From the NCBI GenBank assembly GCA_023053545.1, contig JAKZAN010000151.1, forward strand, positions 1 to 64,000: a stretch of DNA of 64,000 nt, written 5' to 3'. The notes under the pieces are model-generated. The model saw nothing but the letters and a program-made list of their open reading frames with translations, had not been told where the DNA came from and ran no database searches. This DNA is from Lepidurus packardi. Lineage: Eukaryota; Arthropoda; Branchiopoda; Notostraca; Triopsidae. Below are positions 22,852 to 35,129 of the stretch, piece after piece (positions within the stretch are counted from its first letter, which is position 1; every line of letters begins with the position of its first letter). The position numbers and the translations under genes are program-made.

Positions 22852-24619
22852 ATGCAAAATATCCCTCCTCACGAAGAACACTCTCATCGCCGCAAACCCT
22901 CCAACAACCAGCCACATTTCAGAGAACCCCCGCTGCGCAAGGAACAAATCTTCCCTAATCCCACACTCAGCACAGCTACTTTCCGCAACCTCCGAGCTAA
23001 CCATAACAATCCCCAGACGAACAGCACACTCAGTTCCACCCACTCCACACTTCCTCTCGAAATCAGGAATCCCCTCACCACTAATACATCGATCCTCAAC
23101 CAAGCTGCCCAGTTTGGTCTTCCCAGTAACTAATACAGGCCCAAGTCTCATAATAAGCATAGGCAAGATGATCAGAGCAGCCGCACTAATCTGATGGGTC
23201 TGATCACATCCAGCAAACCCTCTATTCTGACGAGCACAAATGCTTGTGATTCTAAAAGCACATTCCCACAATCCAACTCCTCTAAATGTGCCGCGAAAAA
23301 CGCTCATCTAATGATAAAAAAGCAACAACAACTCATCTAAAATGCCGAAGATTTTGAGTGCAATGAAGAGCTGCTGGACAAAGGCTTAGAACCTATAAGT
23401 ATCAAAATGAATCGTAGAGACATAAATCCTCTGCCTAGCCAAAGGCACACAAAGTCCGTCCATATTCAGAAAAGTATGGATGACTAGATCAGATAGTTCC
23501 GTGCATTAGAGAGCCAGATCAACATGGCCACAGGCTTAGACCAGATATTGTATCTGGATAGTTTGGAAGCGTACTACAAGCCGGATCCTAAATACTTGGC
23601 TAAAAGACAAAAGTCAATGACTTGGCAAGCTCGAGCGATCCTTTTTGATTGGATGATACAGATTTCATCGGAACTGAAGCTTCGTAGATAGGTATCGATA
23701 ACAATCCTTTATTCCAGACATTTTATCTGGGAATGTGTTTTGCAGACATGTATTTTTCTAAACTCCCGAATATCCCACGAGCCGACTGGCAGCTGGTTGG
23801 GGGTTCTGTGATGTATCTTGCCGCCAAGATCGAGGAATTGCGCCCTGTCCCGGCTTGTCGATTCGCTCCTTAAGACTGCAGTCGCGCCTATAACAGGAAG
23901 CCACACGAAGTCATTGAAATGGAAAAAAAAATATGTAAAGTAATTAGTCAACACCTTAAGCCCTTATCGACATATAAATAGGTCCTCAAATGGAAACTTA
24001 CACCTCCAACCCTCAACATGCTGGCTAATCGAATCATGTTGCAGTGGGACACCTTCCTCCAGCAGCATTCTTACGCCTCTCAACACTCTCTTTTCTCTAA
24101 GAATGACTATCATCGCTTTTTTCGGCAGCCCAACATGAATTCCCTCCGAAACCATCAGCAATTGACTCAGTTTCTAGACTGCAGCGTCCTCGACTTAGAA
24201 AGTTTCGAGTATAAGCCAGTCATGCTCATACTCTCATTTCTTTACCTCGTGGTAGGCAAATAGATGGGGGTCTTTGAGGTTCAGGACATTATTAGATAAT
24301 TCCCAGGGTCTTCTTTATACTTGATTCGCGAAGACTAGTTCAATGACCTATTCGGATACTTTGTTGGATTCAGCTTTGGCATCCTGCTGTTGGATCTACT
24401 GCCCAGTATACAATACGCGAGCACATACTTCGTGCTGCCCTTGACTTCAGACCTGCCAGATGAGCAATGTGCGGTAAAACCGATACCTTATATAGTGATC
24501 ATTTTGTGGTATAGGCGAATTATGAGTAATTTCTTTCGTATCAAGTGTTCAACCCGAAGAACCTCAGCACGGTGTTACGAAAAAGGAACAGAGGCTTATA
24601 CTAAGGACCAGATAATTGA
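22852..24619 (+). CDS. A/B/E-type cyclin
   Basis: Introns of 26, 42 and 41 nt give exactly 553 codons. The first 220 residues are disordered and Asn/Ser/Thr/Gln-rich. The cyclin box follows: ARAILFDWMIQISSELKL, then the helix with RETFYL, LAAKIEELRP, and KVLKWKLTPPT. The Glu before TFYL is a TAG placed right at a splice site and is Glu in most cyclins. A second cyclin-fold region follows. No destruction box was identified by eye. The box is of the CDK-partner type (A, B or E) rather than the transcriptional C/T type. It should activate a CDK in cell-cycle control; ciliates carry several such cyclins. Confidence 0.85.
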
Positions 24620-24723
24620 TAAAGCACCATAATTCTACTAAATTCTAAAGTGGTTGAGCATTGCTTATCTGCGGGAGACACATATTCTAATATTTTGCTA
24701 TTATTAGTCTTGATGCTGGGCAA

Positions 24724-25697
24724 TCAACATTCCACAGCGATCTTCTTGAACTTGTGCTAATTATTCTCCTTGTTCGACTCCTCCTCCCACTTCTCTTCTC
24801 CTTCGGCTGTCTCCTCCTGTTCGCCTTCCTAGAACGTCCCTGCTTCTTCGCCGTCGCCACAGGCTGCCACCCCATATTTATCCATCAATGCTGTGACTGG
24901 TAGTTTCTTCTCTTCTTCCATCGTCTTGCCTATATGCTCTTTGACTTTGTCTGCGAACACGAGTTCTTCGATAAGATCTTCTTCTGTCTTCTCCAACCTC
25001 TCCATCATCTCCATACTCCTATGGATACGTGCCAGACGATGCCTAGTTTCTTCCTTCTTGCTGTCCTTCAACTGCTTGAGCTTACAGTCCCAAAACCTGT
25101 CGACTCGTTCCCGACTCAAAAGATGCTGCATTTTCATCAAATTGTTGCGTTTTTTTTTCTCTTCATGAATCTTGCGTTGTTCTTCTTCTCTTGTTCGAGC
25201 GATGTCCAAGGCCTGTTGCTTGGTGCGGTTTGCTTCTTCTATCCGGATGCTACGAAGGTTTTCACGGATCTTCTGCATGTTGCTGCGGTGGGTCTCACGC
25301 ATGAAGGTCGACTGGGTTTTGTTCATGAGATATTGCTCCTAGCTGTGTATGCACTCGGCCACCTAGATCCTTACGAAAGGAGACAATCATGAATGAAAGC
25401 AAAAAGAAGGAAAAACACAAGCAGAATCGTAGAGATGTGAGTATCGCCAGAATTAGTGGAGATCTGCGTAAGTTAGGGAAGGGGTACCTGCTTTTTCGCT
25501 TCTTCTTTTTCGATGCGGCTGAGAACCATGCGCTGGTGGATCTTTTGCGTGTTCTCGATATGCTTGAGTTTGCTTTCCTTCTACCTACTGAGGACTGCGA
25601 CCCTGTTGAGGAGCATTTCGAAGTTCTTCTGAGTGGTGAGTCCTTTTTTGAGGACAGCCCAGTCGGAGTCCGACCTGACTTCTGGATCTAAAGACAT
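24724..25697 (-). CDS. Coiled-coil protein, unknown
   Basis: A single 125-nt intron gives exactly 283 codons. The N-terminus is short and acidic. From about residue 20 to 240 the protein is one long helix rich in Arg, Glu, Lys and Gln. Its heptad pattern includes ETHRSNMQKIRENLR, EEEQRKIHEEKKKRNN and RLARIHRSMEMMERLEK. The tail is very acidic. Such proteins are common among ciliary and basal-body components, but nothing here assigns one. It converges on the cyclin gene, leaving only about 100 bases between stops. Confidence 0.7.
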
Positions 25698-26086
25698 GGT
25701 TGCAGGTCGAGTTAAGTGTGTGGGGTGCTAATGAGAATAGTGTTAAATTCCTTTTTTCTGTATTATTCTGTTTTCCATTATCGGATTGAAGAGTGGCAGA
25801 TGGACGAAGCCTGTTTACAGCAGCAAAGTTGCAAAGATTTCCCGTTCTTGGATTTCAGATTAAATAAGTCTAGGGTTCCTGATGATTAATGGAGGAAGGT
25901 CCAATTACTGGCGCCTGCCTGTTCTTTTTTCCTGCTTTTGCTACATTTACTGACTGTTGCAAGTTCTGCAGTTCTAACCACCCTTCCCTCATTTTTATTA
26001 ATTAATTGTCATAACGGTATCGACTAACCTCCCAAATAACAAACTCCACGCCCTGCTCGTGACTCCGTAACAGACTCTTAACCTTC

Positions 26087-27720
26087 ATGACACGCTATAA
26101 CAAAGACGAACTCACCCTCCTTCAAGAATACATCAGAACTCTGGAGGATGAAAACTAAACTCGCAACAGGAAAGAGCCTCTCTCGAAAAACAACTCGACA
26201 ATCTCCTCTCCGAGAACAATCTCCTACGCTCCCAGAAATATACCACAGATGTCAACAAAATCCTTGCTGACAAAGACAGGGAGATTGCTGAGCTCAAGCA
26301 GGAAGTTGCTAAGCTGAAGCGAGACCTCGTCCTTGCCAAATCATCGTCCACATATGTCTCTCAGAATACATCGTCGACCATCGAAATCAGCAAGTATAGA
26401 CAAGACATGGAAAGACTCAACTCTGAGATTGTTCAGAAGACCAACGAAATCTCCAATTTTAAGGCATAAAAAACGACTCTCCAAGCTGGTTGGGACAGCG
26501 AAAGACGCAATCTTCAAAACTAAATAACAGTTTTGAAAGCATCGCTATCCTCGACAGCTGCTAGAACCTCAGCTGCTTCAACTTCTGTCTTAGAGATTAC
26601 TTAGCTGAGAAAAGAACTAGAGACGGTAAAACAGCGACAAATCAAAGTCGACATCGACCTCATGGTTTCTGCCTCCCAGCTAAAGGAAAAATAGGCAGAG
26701 ATAGCCAGACTTCGTGGAGAGGCACTGAGTTTTAAGGCTGATTCAGACCGGCTGAAGGCTATATATTCAGAAATGGATCATCTTAGGACAAGCTACATGG
26801 AGCAGATTCATAACTTGACCCGGAATATTGAAGAGCTCAGAACAGAAATTTCCAGAATAGAGCTCGAAAAAGTGACTTTAGGCAACTAACTGAGAGTTGT
26901 CAGAAGTTAGGATGTTCATGCAGAATGCCGAAAGAGAGAGGAGGCATGCAGAACAGATATACTCACTCTGACTTCAGAGATGGAACGACTCACTCAAATC
27001 GCAGAGCGATCTCGCAACATCGAGGTTGAATATGGCCAGGCCAAGTTTGAGGTCATGAATTTGACTACAGCCAACCAAACCCTCAGCACCGAAGTTTTGA
27101 TGCTAAGATCAGCCATGTCGACTGTCCAGCAGGAGAGACTGCAGTGGGTTTCCCTCATCGAAACCAACAAAGAACTGGAAAGGCGTATCTATATATTAGA
27201 GAGTTCTAACTACAACCTGAGTCAAGAGCTAGAGAAGGTTCTCAATAGCAGCACTATAAAAGCACCAGCCATTACTCATTCCCAATTTGAGACTGTGATT
27301 GCTAATCTTAAAAATGATCTCCTTCAGTATAAACTCGAGAATGAGAGACTGACCAGGATTATTTCGCAAGGAGACAGCCGCCCTCAAGAAGTGGTGGCAT
27401 CAGTCATGTCCCCTCGGAGAAGCACATCCCAAACTCGAGGTCTCTATACGAGCTCCGCCGTGAACTTTGGTTCTGGCGGACAGGGAACACCACAAGAGCA
27501 GCGATATAGGACAGCTCAGAAGATGGGGGAGGGGGTGACAGAAGAAGTTGGGTCTATGCAGGAGCGTAAGCAGCAACGCGTAAGGACACATACTTCAACG
27601 GTGCCTCACCCGTAGAACGTTGTGGACCGGCAGAAGTGGACGAACCTGCAGAAGCGCATCAATGCTCTGAAATCTGAGAATGAGGAGCTGAAGAAGAGTC
27701 TGAGTTTCAGCAGGCACTGA
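26087..27720 (+). CDS. Long coiled-coil protein with an apparent frameshift
   Basis: From the ATG at 26087 the first 24 codons read as a coiled-coil start (TLLQEYIRTLEDEN). At 26151-26160 the frame must move by one base for the coil to continue. There is no GT in this stretch, so an intron cannot explain it. After that one frame runs to TGA at 27718, about 545 residues in all. Nearly all is heptad coil rich in Leu, Glu, Lys, Arg and Ser, broken by a Ser/Thr-rich stretch near 27400-27600 and closed by a last short coil. It resembles fibrous or centrosomal proteins in composition. No family name can be given. Confidence 0.65.
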
Positions 27721-27931
27721 TTTAAAGTAGTGATAAAGATCTATGTAATTGCAAATAAGTGAGCTGGGAATATGAAGTTGATTCGTGCGACACTGGAATA
27801 AAAGACAGTGCGGGATGGAAGCTCGAAATGGATTCCATAGCTTATAAGTAATTCAGAATTCCCCGTAATTCTCATCCACGGCAAAGCACTCCTGCCAAAA
27901 CACTGAATTCCACTCCAACTCGATTCATCCC

Positions 27932-30900
27932 ATGCAGCATAAGAAAGTCTCTAAATCCAAGAACACCCAAAGTACCAAACCACATCCCTATCCTCGTCTC
28001 CTTTTTCTGAGGCTTCTTCCCTCCTCTTTTTACCCCCTTCTTTACCACCCTAACTTTACACCTCTATAGTCTATTTCATCGGCGATAGCCTCCATCCTTC
28101 CAACTACTACTTCCCAGACTATCAGCCAGACGACAAACTCCTCTCCTCCGACTTTCCAAATGCACAATAACATTTCAAATCCATTCACCGGTTCGCTCTC
28201 GAGCATCAGCCGAATCAGAATTATTTCTTGCAAGTCCAGTCCGAAGAAGACCCCAAATCTACAACTAAACCCCAACCCTACCCCTTGACCTTGCACTGCT
28301 ACGATAAGTCAGTTATCCTCAAAGACTGTACACAATCCCACCAATATTCATCGCTAATCCCACACAATATAAACTGTAGAAAAGAACAATCTATGGCTGT
28401 TTTCTATCGATAAGAGCCTATGCGATTAGCCCATCAACATCTCTACTGTACTAAAAACCAGCATTATCCACGTGGCACTTGGGGATTCCGAGGTGGTTCT
28501 GACAAGTCTGACCGAGACTTACTTTATGACTTGGAAGCCTTCACGCGTATTACCTGCAGATTTCAGGCTGATAGACAATAATGCCCACCATAACATCCCC
28601 GACTGAGCTCAAGATTTATGTCAAATCTATGAAGAAGAGTGTCAGAAACCAGAACAACTACTCCCTACATAACACCACTAACTCCTTTCAGACAAACAAC
28701 CTTCAAAACACCAATCTTTCATCGAGTTCCAGCAACTGGCAACCTGCCAATCAAACAGGCCCTGATACCCGAACTCTGCAGGCACTCAACAACCGATCCG
28801 TCACAACCAGCCCTCCAGTCCACAAATGCACTCAACTTATCCAACCCTAGTCTTACTTCTATCCAGAGCTAAGCAACAAGAATTATTCGGACAAAAAGCC
28901 CATCGTAGTTGCTGATAATACGATTTCATGTTTCTTTGGTAAAAAGATACTGGGTAAGATATCTAATAAGATCGTCGGAGTCAGCCTTGCAGAAAACCAT
29001 TCCTTGTGCTGGGACATCCATGGACGAATATATAGTTGGGGAGTCAGGAATGTAGCGTTGGGATATTTCGAAAAAGAGAAGTCAGCCTTGATTAAAGAAC
29101 CCAAAGTCATTTGCGCCTTGGAACACGAGTTCATCATTTCCGCCCACACTAATGAGAGATACTCATTAGCACTCACCCGAGAAGGAAGGTTTTATGAGTG
29201 GGGAATCAAGAAACTAGAAAAGACTGATGACGACGATGATGAGGAGTCCGCAATTTTCAGTCCTCAGCTCTACTCTTGGAAGGATGACAATCAGGCAAAA
29301 CTCAAGTTCATGGCTCTCAAGGGCAAAGGCGACTGCTTTGGATTGCTCTCTTCCAGGTGCCAACTCTACATCTGGGGTGACGACACAGGGCGAATACTTG
29401 GCTACCCAAAACAACACCTGCGTGAACCAACCCTCGTCGTGGGGCTAACACAAAAAAAGGTACTCGATTTCGATATCGGACTCAATTTCGCCATGGTAAT
29501 CACTGATTGCGAAAATGGACAACGCTTTCCCCAATGTTTTTTACAGTTCCAAAATAGCTACTTCGGGGAGCTGAAAAGGGAACTTAAGAACATCAAGTCG
29601 ACAGACAGTCTAAGCAGTCCTTTTGCCAGGGTCTCACGCTCTGCAGAAGCAGACAAGATAGTCTCAGTAGGAAGTCCTACCTCTTCTAAAGTAGAGGAAG
29701 AGCTATACCTTTTTAAATCTTAGAAGAAAGATTATAACGAAATCCTATAGTAAGCGGAATTGAGGAAGATCTACTCGGGGCCTGCAACTAGCAAGAAAGA
29801 ATACCTGCGCGCCTGTTCTCAGGAGAGCGAAATGTTAAGGTACATTTTTTCACAGCCTTAAGTGAATCATCAGTATTTCTACAAATAGCTGAAGCTGAAG
29901 AATAACAAAGCCAAGTAGTTTAACAAAGTGGAAAAGGAGTATGCCAGGACCACTGAAAAGCTGGAGGACATGCGGTGTGGGCTAGTGAGTGTTTTCGAGA
30001 AGAGCAGGCAGAACAGCCAGAAGAGTAGAGACTTCCTGGCGAAGACAGTCAACAAATTGGTCAAGATGATCCCAAATTTTCCCACAGCCCTTCTCAACTT
30101 CAACCACCCTGAAAAGGAGGAACAGTCTCGTCTCTACTCCTTACACAGGAAGAAGAATATTCTCAGCGATCACATGAATGAGAGTCTCAAGTCCAAGTAA
30201 GCCTCCTTCGAAGAAAGGCTCACTGAGGTTAAGAAACGCAAGAATCTTTTGTGTCAGTAGAAACTGTAGAGGCTGAGAAAGGACATTGAAATCAGGAGTA
30301 TGAGAAGTCAAGACATTGGTAAGATTAGGAAAGAAGCCAAAAATCGGGAAGCGAAACGAAGAGTCTTAGAGAATCTGCGGAGTCTGATGGCCAAAGAGCT
30401 TCTGATTCTAATCATGCTTCGTCCTAGAAAGAAGGTAGACGAGTTTTTGAACAGAGAAAAGATCAGACTCAGTATGAAGGAACAAGACTACAAGATCATG
30501 CAGGAAATGCAGATCAAGGAAGAAATGAATAAAAGGTACCGCAAGCTAACCGAGAAGAGTCGCTAATTCCTCAAATTCCATTTAAGCAAGTACGTTGCAA
30601 GATTGCGTCACAGACTTCGCTTGAGGTCCCTTCGCAGTATCCAGACGGCCACCTTCCGCAAGTGCCTGCTCTCCCGCATGAACAATCGACTCAAGAACAT
30701 CGAGAGCCAAAAGCGAAAGATAAAGAAGATTTCGAATTGGCTGATGGAAGTGAAGAGCAGGAAGATCGAATGCCTGAGGTTCAAATGGAGCTTGTGTTTG
30801 ATCCAGGGTGTGCTGGTGCAACCCTAATCTCTCGATCTAGAGTCTCTGCAGTTCAAAACTAAAGAGTTTGAAGACGTCACTCTGTCTCAACTGTATCAGA

Positions 30901-31803
30901 TCGCCGTGTAAAAACAACCCTGGTTGAGACTCGTTAATTACTATCATGCAAGTTAAAGACGTATTTCCCGCTCTGTATAAAAAGTCAGGAATAACATCAT
31001 GGGAATCCGACGTCTCGCCAGCGAGAACCCGCAAACTACACTCGATAGCAACCCTACCCCGACAAACCCTCTCAGCAGTAATCAGATCCGGAAGGTTCCC
31101 AGAGCCAGGATGTCTCGAGAGAACGAAGAAACCAAAAGGGATATGTTGGCAGCAAAACTTATCCTGGCCAGTGAGAAGCTTCGGTTCCTGCCTTTTTCGG
31201 TGGACCACGATAAGTTCCAGATGCCTCCCAACCTGAATATCCGAATTCCGGACAAAGTTTGTGAAAGCGAGGAGTGGAGCAAGGTCGAAGAACGAATGCT
31301 GGAGAGAGTGTTCCAAGAGCATCTCTCGGCCCAGCGAGTAATTTACCGCAAGTCCTTGAAAAAGGTAACACACTCCTTATTAATTATTGCAACAGTACGA
31401 TGAGGAAATGTGTCGGTTCATCAAGCTGCACTTCAAGTACATATCCACGAAGAGGTCGCAGTACATCTTCATGCGCCATCCTCCCAAGAAGAAGACCCAC
31501 CGGCCCACTCCCTATCAATAGCTCGTTCGCATTCTCGAAAGGAGCCACGAATTAGCACTGCTCTAGTCAGACTTTTTGCCGGAAAAAGGGAGCATCCTGT
31601 AGTTCGCCTACCAGATCCCAGGATGCCCGGAGAAACCTGAGTAATTCAGCAACCTGACCAAACAAGATTTCAAGAAGCTATTGGAGGAGTATTTCGGGAA
31701 GGTGAGTGCAGCCTTCCGGAGTTTCAAGTTGCCTGCGACCAAAAAGAGCCCACTCAACGCAAGCCACGCGAGTATGAGCTTTTTCGGCAGCAAGTTCGAA
31801 TGA
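27932..31803 (+). CDS. Giant RCC1-repeat and coiled-coil protein
   Basis: Introns of 98, 31, 28 and 31 nt give exactly 1,228 codons. The first 550 residues carry degenerate RCC1 (beta-propeller) repeats. Each has a strand like SLCWDIHGRIYSWGVRN, YSLALTREGRFYEWGI or CQLYIWGDDTG, with the Gly/Ser-His/Tyr-x-Leu...W-G pattern. A long basic coiled coil follows (about residues 600-800, runs of Lys/Arg/Glu). The C-terminal part has conserved-looking helical segments. The ATG is chosen because it gives the one in-phase start. RCC1 propellers act as exchange factors or scaffolds; the coil argues for a structural, perhaps ciliary, role. The architecture is not one I can name. Confidence 0.75.
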
Positions 31804-31917
31804 CTTAATTATCTAAATATTCCTTAGGGATTCCTAAGAGTTATCTATGTTAAACCGAGCTGTGCAAACAATGGATATGAATCACTAAGGGCGTGGAGGC
31901 ATTATTATGACTAGGGC

Positions 31918-32487
31918 TCACACCAACTGCTCCTTGATCTCCCGGCTGTACTCGTCTCTCGCGCAGAAGTGCAGGAATATGTACAGGATCCCGATCAGGA
32001 ACATTGTCATGCTACACACATACCCTATAGTCTAGCTATTCTCGAACGCGAAGAAGTAGAACACAATCGAGCAGATACTAAATATGTCAACAGAAAATTA
32101 GCTTACAATATGTTGAATACGCCTCTTCCTATCAGAGTCGTCATGAAGTTGAAGTTCTGCAGCACCCACTTCACTTTGAACTCCGCTGCGATCGTCAACA
32201 ACCCGAGAATCACAATCATGATGGGCGAGAAGATTAAGAAGAACTTAAGGCCCACAATCTGTGGGATTATGAAGAAGATGCCGAGGGCTCCGAAAACTGT
32301 GATGGTGAGTCTGTGGTGTAAGTCGAAAGATGGGTAAGTATGGGGATGGTAAGGATTTAAGTGGGAGAAGTTGGATTAGGGAGGGAGAGTGTTTTGATGA
32401 GAATGAAGGTGGATGATACCCTGTGCCGATATTAAGGTATTTGATATATTTGACGCACTGGCCGGAGGAGGGCAATTTGTCGCTCAT
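31918..32487 (-). CDS. Four-TM protein, COPI-associated/TVP15-like
   Basis: Introns of 109 and 29 nt give exactly 144 codons. Four membrane helices are visible: TITVFGALGIFFIIPQIVG, IFSPIMIVILGLLTIAAEF, GRGVFNIFICSIVFYFFAF and CSMTMFLIGILYIFLHFC. The GRG-(V/L)F-x-IF motif before helix three and the overall size match COPI-associated membrane proteins (TVP15 type) of the Golgi. The N-terminus is short and cytosolic and the C-terminus charged. Assignment rests on topology and that motif, so the family name is tentative. Confidence 0.6.
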
Positions 32488-32665
32488 GGTTGCTTTCGGA
32501 AGTTCTTGTTGTCTGTAGTAGAATTAATTTATTGATTCTATTTGTTAACTAAATCCGATGCCAGCCATCGTGCCTCCCAAATTTAAAATCAATAACACCA
32601 CAAAACACTAGCCCAACCCTCCCATTTGTCTTGCAGTCCCAGAAACCCTCCACCATCCCATACTT

Positions 32666-33502
32666 ATGAGTCATAGCCCACCTTCACCACACTTTTACTA
32701 TCAGAATGTTGTCTTCCATCCCACTTACCTCCTCACTTGTGCTACCTGTCCAGCCATCATATCATAACTACACTACCTCCACACTCTCATCAAATACGAA
32801 CATGTGTCCTACCTCATGCTTCCCCCGCACTTTATCCCTGACACCATTCAAGTACTCCATCAACAGCTCAGACATTCTTCCACAGGTCCCTTTCGCGATA
32901 GCCTTTTGAACTCAGTCGTATGCTCGCGCTGCAACCAAGAGATAGGCTGTAGAATAGTAGGGCCTCACTTCAGTTTAGTCGAAATTCTGGGCTACAATAC
33001 AATATTGGTCTAGATAAGGAATGTGAAAATCACATGCCTCGAGGAATTTAGAATCGATATTGGTCACATGACACCAACGATTGTGCGGTTCTAAGATACA
33101 TTTGATGAGTAAGATTTTATTCCGTTCAGGAGTCTAGGTTGGCATGGTAGTCAGCAGAACACTCGCGAACAGACTACTGCCGCCTATGTCAGTACAAATG
33201 CGGTGACCATTTAGATGCACAGTCCGAACTCAAACCTGCAAGTCCTTTGTTAATCGGAAAATAGGAAGGTAAAGCACCACATTTCGCGTGCAGAAGCATA
33301 AGGGGAGAAGCTAGAGGGAAGGCTGGAAAAGGGGATTTTGCTTTTAGGATGTGTGGTTAGAAAAATGGAATAGAGGGTTTGGAGGGTAGAAAAAGAGGTG
33401 CGGCTACGGTACCAAAGTCTAAAGAGTCTGGAGAAGAGGATGAAGGAGTATGATGAGAAAAGAGCAGCAAACATAGTTAATGAAATCTAACTTGAGAGGT
33501 GA
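32666..33502 (+). CDS. Mis18/yippee-like zinc-binding protein with helical tail
   Basis: An intronless frame of 278 residues starts at an ATG and ends at TGA. The N-terminal 130 residues have two Cys pairs, C-A-T-C near the start and C-S-R-C before EIG. They are separated by about 70 residues and followed by a hydrophobic strand. That spacing and the GC-x-I-V-G block recall the Mis18/yippee zinc fold. A linker and a long basic helix rich in Lys, Arg and Glu follow, with strong coil potential, as in Mis18 proteins. If right, it may act in centromere (CenH3) deposition. The similarity is weak, so a different zinc protein is possible. Confidence 0.5.
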
Positions 33503-33659
33503 GCTGATTGATATGAAGACATCGTGATGGCAGGCATCATTGGCTATTTTGATCTAATGCATCCCGTCTGAGAGAAATAAAGTATGGCTTTTGTGTCTAC
33601 ATAAGAAATTAATTGAATATCCTCAGCCCAATAATTTTTATCAGCTATCCCCACCTACG

Positions 33660-34964
33660 ATGTCCGTCCTCGCCTCCTTCATCCACTGGACTTCCGTATT
33701 TTCAGACACCAACCTCCCTGACCTTACAGAATTCTGTTCCCATAACGAACAATGCACTATTCTCATGTCTCGCACTCTCGTATCAGTCGACTAAAACCAC
33801 TTCACTCATCAGAATACCTCCTTACCTCATGATATCGAGGCACGAATTCTCTCCTACTTCCATAAATTTAGAAACTAGTATAGGAGGCCCCTGCTCGACG
33901 GCCTTCCCACCAGTGACTCTAATAGTCTCAGCCAAGAGCAACTCCTCCATCTATTCGTCATCACATTCGAACTGGCTTTTTATGTAGACCAATAAGCTTG
34001 CATCTACTTCGTCACCCAGCTCAGAGGTGAAGATCAGAAAAACCTAATGCCTTTCGTTCAACGCTTAGCTCCGGATCCCCAATCTGCTGGTTAATTGCCT
34101 CTCTAACAGCCAGAAGGCCACCTTAATATAGCTTCTGACGATGAAGGAATATTTGAGATCGAATAGCTTCATCAGATTAGTCCTGTGAGAAGGCCTTCTT
34201 TGATATAAGATCGGAAATCAAACGTCAAGGCCATAACTTCAGCCGCTGAGCTGGAGAGTTCTGCAACTGACCGCACTGTTACTAAGCCAGGCAAATCTGT
34301 GATGATGCTGAGTCCCAACGACAAGATCCCTACTGAAGAAAGCTGCAGTTCATTTATCGATGAGATCGAAAAAAAGTAAGCTGAAATCAGAACCCTGAAG
34401 GAAAGAAATCTATAGCTGCAGGCGATGATTCTGAACCAAAACCAGCAGATTGGGGAGTTGAAGGAAGAAAACTACAAGTTGTGCATCGACATGCAAGATT
34501 TCAGGAACGATAAGAGCATCCTTTTAGACGAGCTGGGGCTGCCTGGTGATGTCAGCCATAAACAGATCGTCGATAGACTACGTATTGCGCGGGACGAGTA
34601 CCATCGGGAAGTCAAACACCTCAACATGACTATTGAGATGCAAAAAGAGAGTATTCAAACAGCAATAGAGGGAATGGGCGGGATCGACCAAGTAAAATTG
34701 AGACTGAAGAAAGCACAGGAAGAAGCAACAGAGTCTCAAAGAAAGGCGGAGGAAATGCAGAATAGGATAAAGTATTTAGAAAATATTGCGGAAAGGCAGT
34801 GTGCCGAAATGGCCAGTACGCTGCTGTGTCTGTAGGGGGAAAGGTCGAAGACAGCAAAACTGGAAAAGCAAGCGAAAAGAATGGAGGTTTACAGAAGTGC
34901 AGTGGGGGAACTCAGGCAAAAATTCAAGTATCTAGAAGTGAGTCCATTGATGAGTCGAGGCTGA
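33660..34964 (+). CDS. HOOK-like coiled-coil protein
   Basis: A 434-residue frame without introns. The first 130 residues form a helical domain starting SFIHWTSVF. It has spaced Leu/Phe residues and an acidic DENHF site, like the N-terminal microtubule/dynein-binding domain of HOOK proteins. A low-complexity Ser/Thr-rich linker follows. From about residue 240 to the end the protein is coiled coil (EIRTLKERNLEL, IGELKEENYKL). HOOK proteins link dynein to cargo. The helical N-domain is the main support and is only moderately convincing. Over a dozen TAA/TAG codons fall on Glu-rich sites. Confidence 0.5.
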
Positions 34965-35129
34965 AAAAGGATCATAGTGGGTGGTAGCTATATTTGGTCT
35001 ACGATTCTATGATGAGTATTCATTCATTGGCCATACAATGTTTTATGCGTTCAACAACAGGTGGGCTCAGTGTTATCCCAACATATAATAATAAAATAGA
35101 CCTGCACTCTACTCCAAAATCATCCCTCG

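Noticed and set aside
22810..23307. Long Cys-containing minus-strand ORF
   Set aside because: The plus strand here is the disordered N-terminus of the cyclin gene, in frame with the cyclin box, so this ORF is its shadow.
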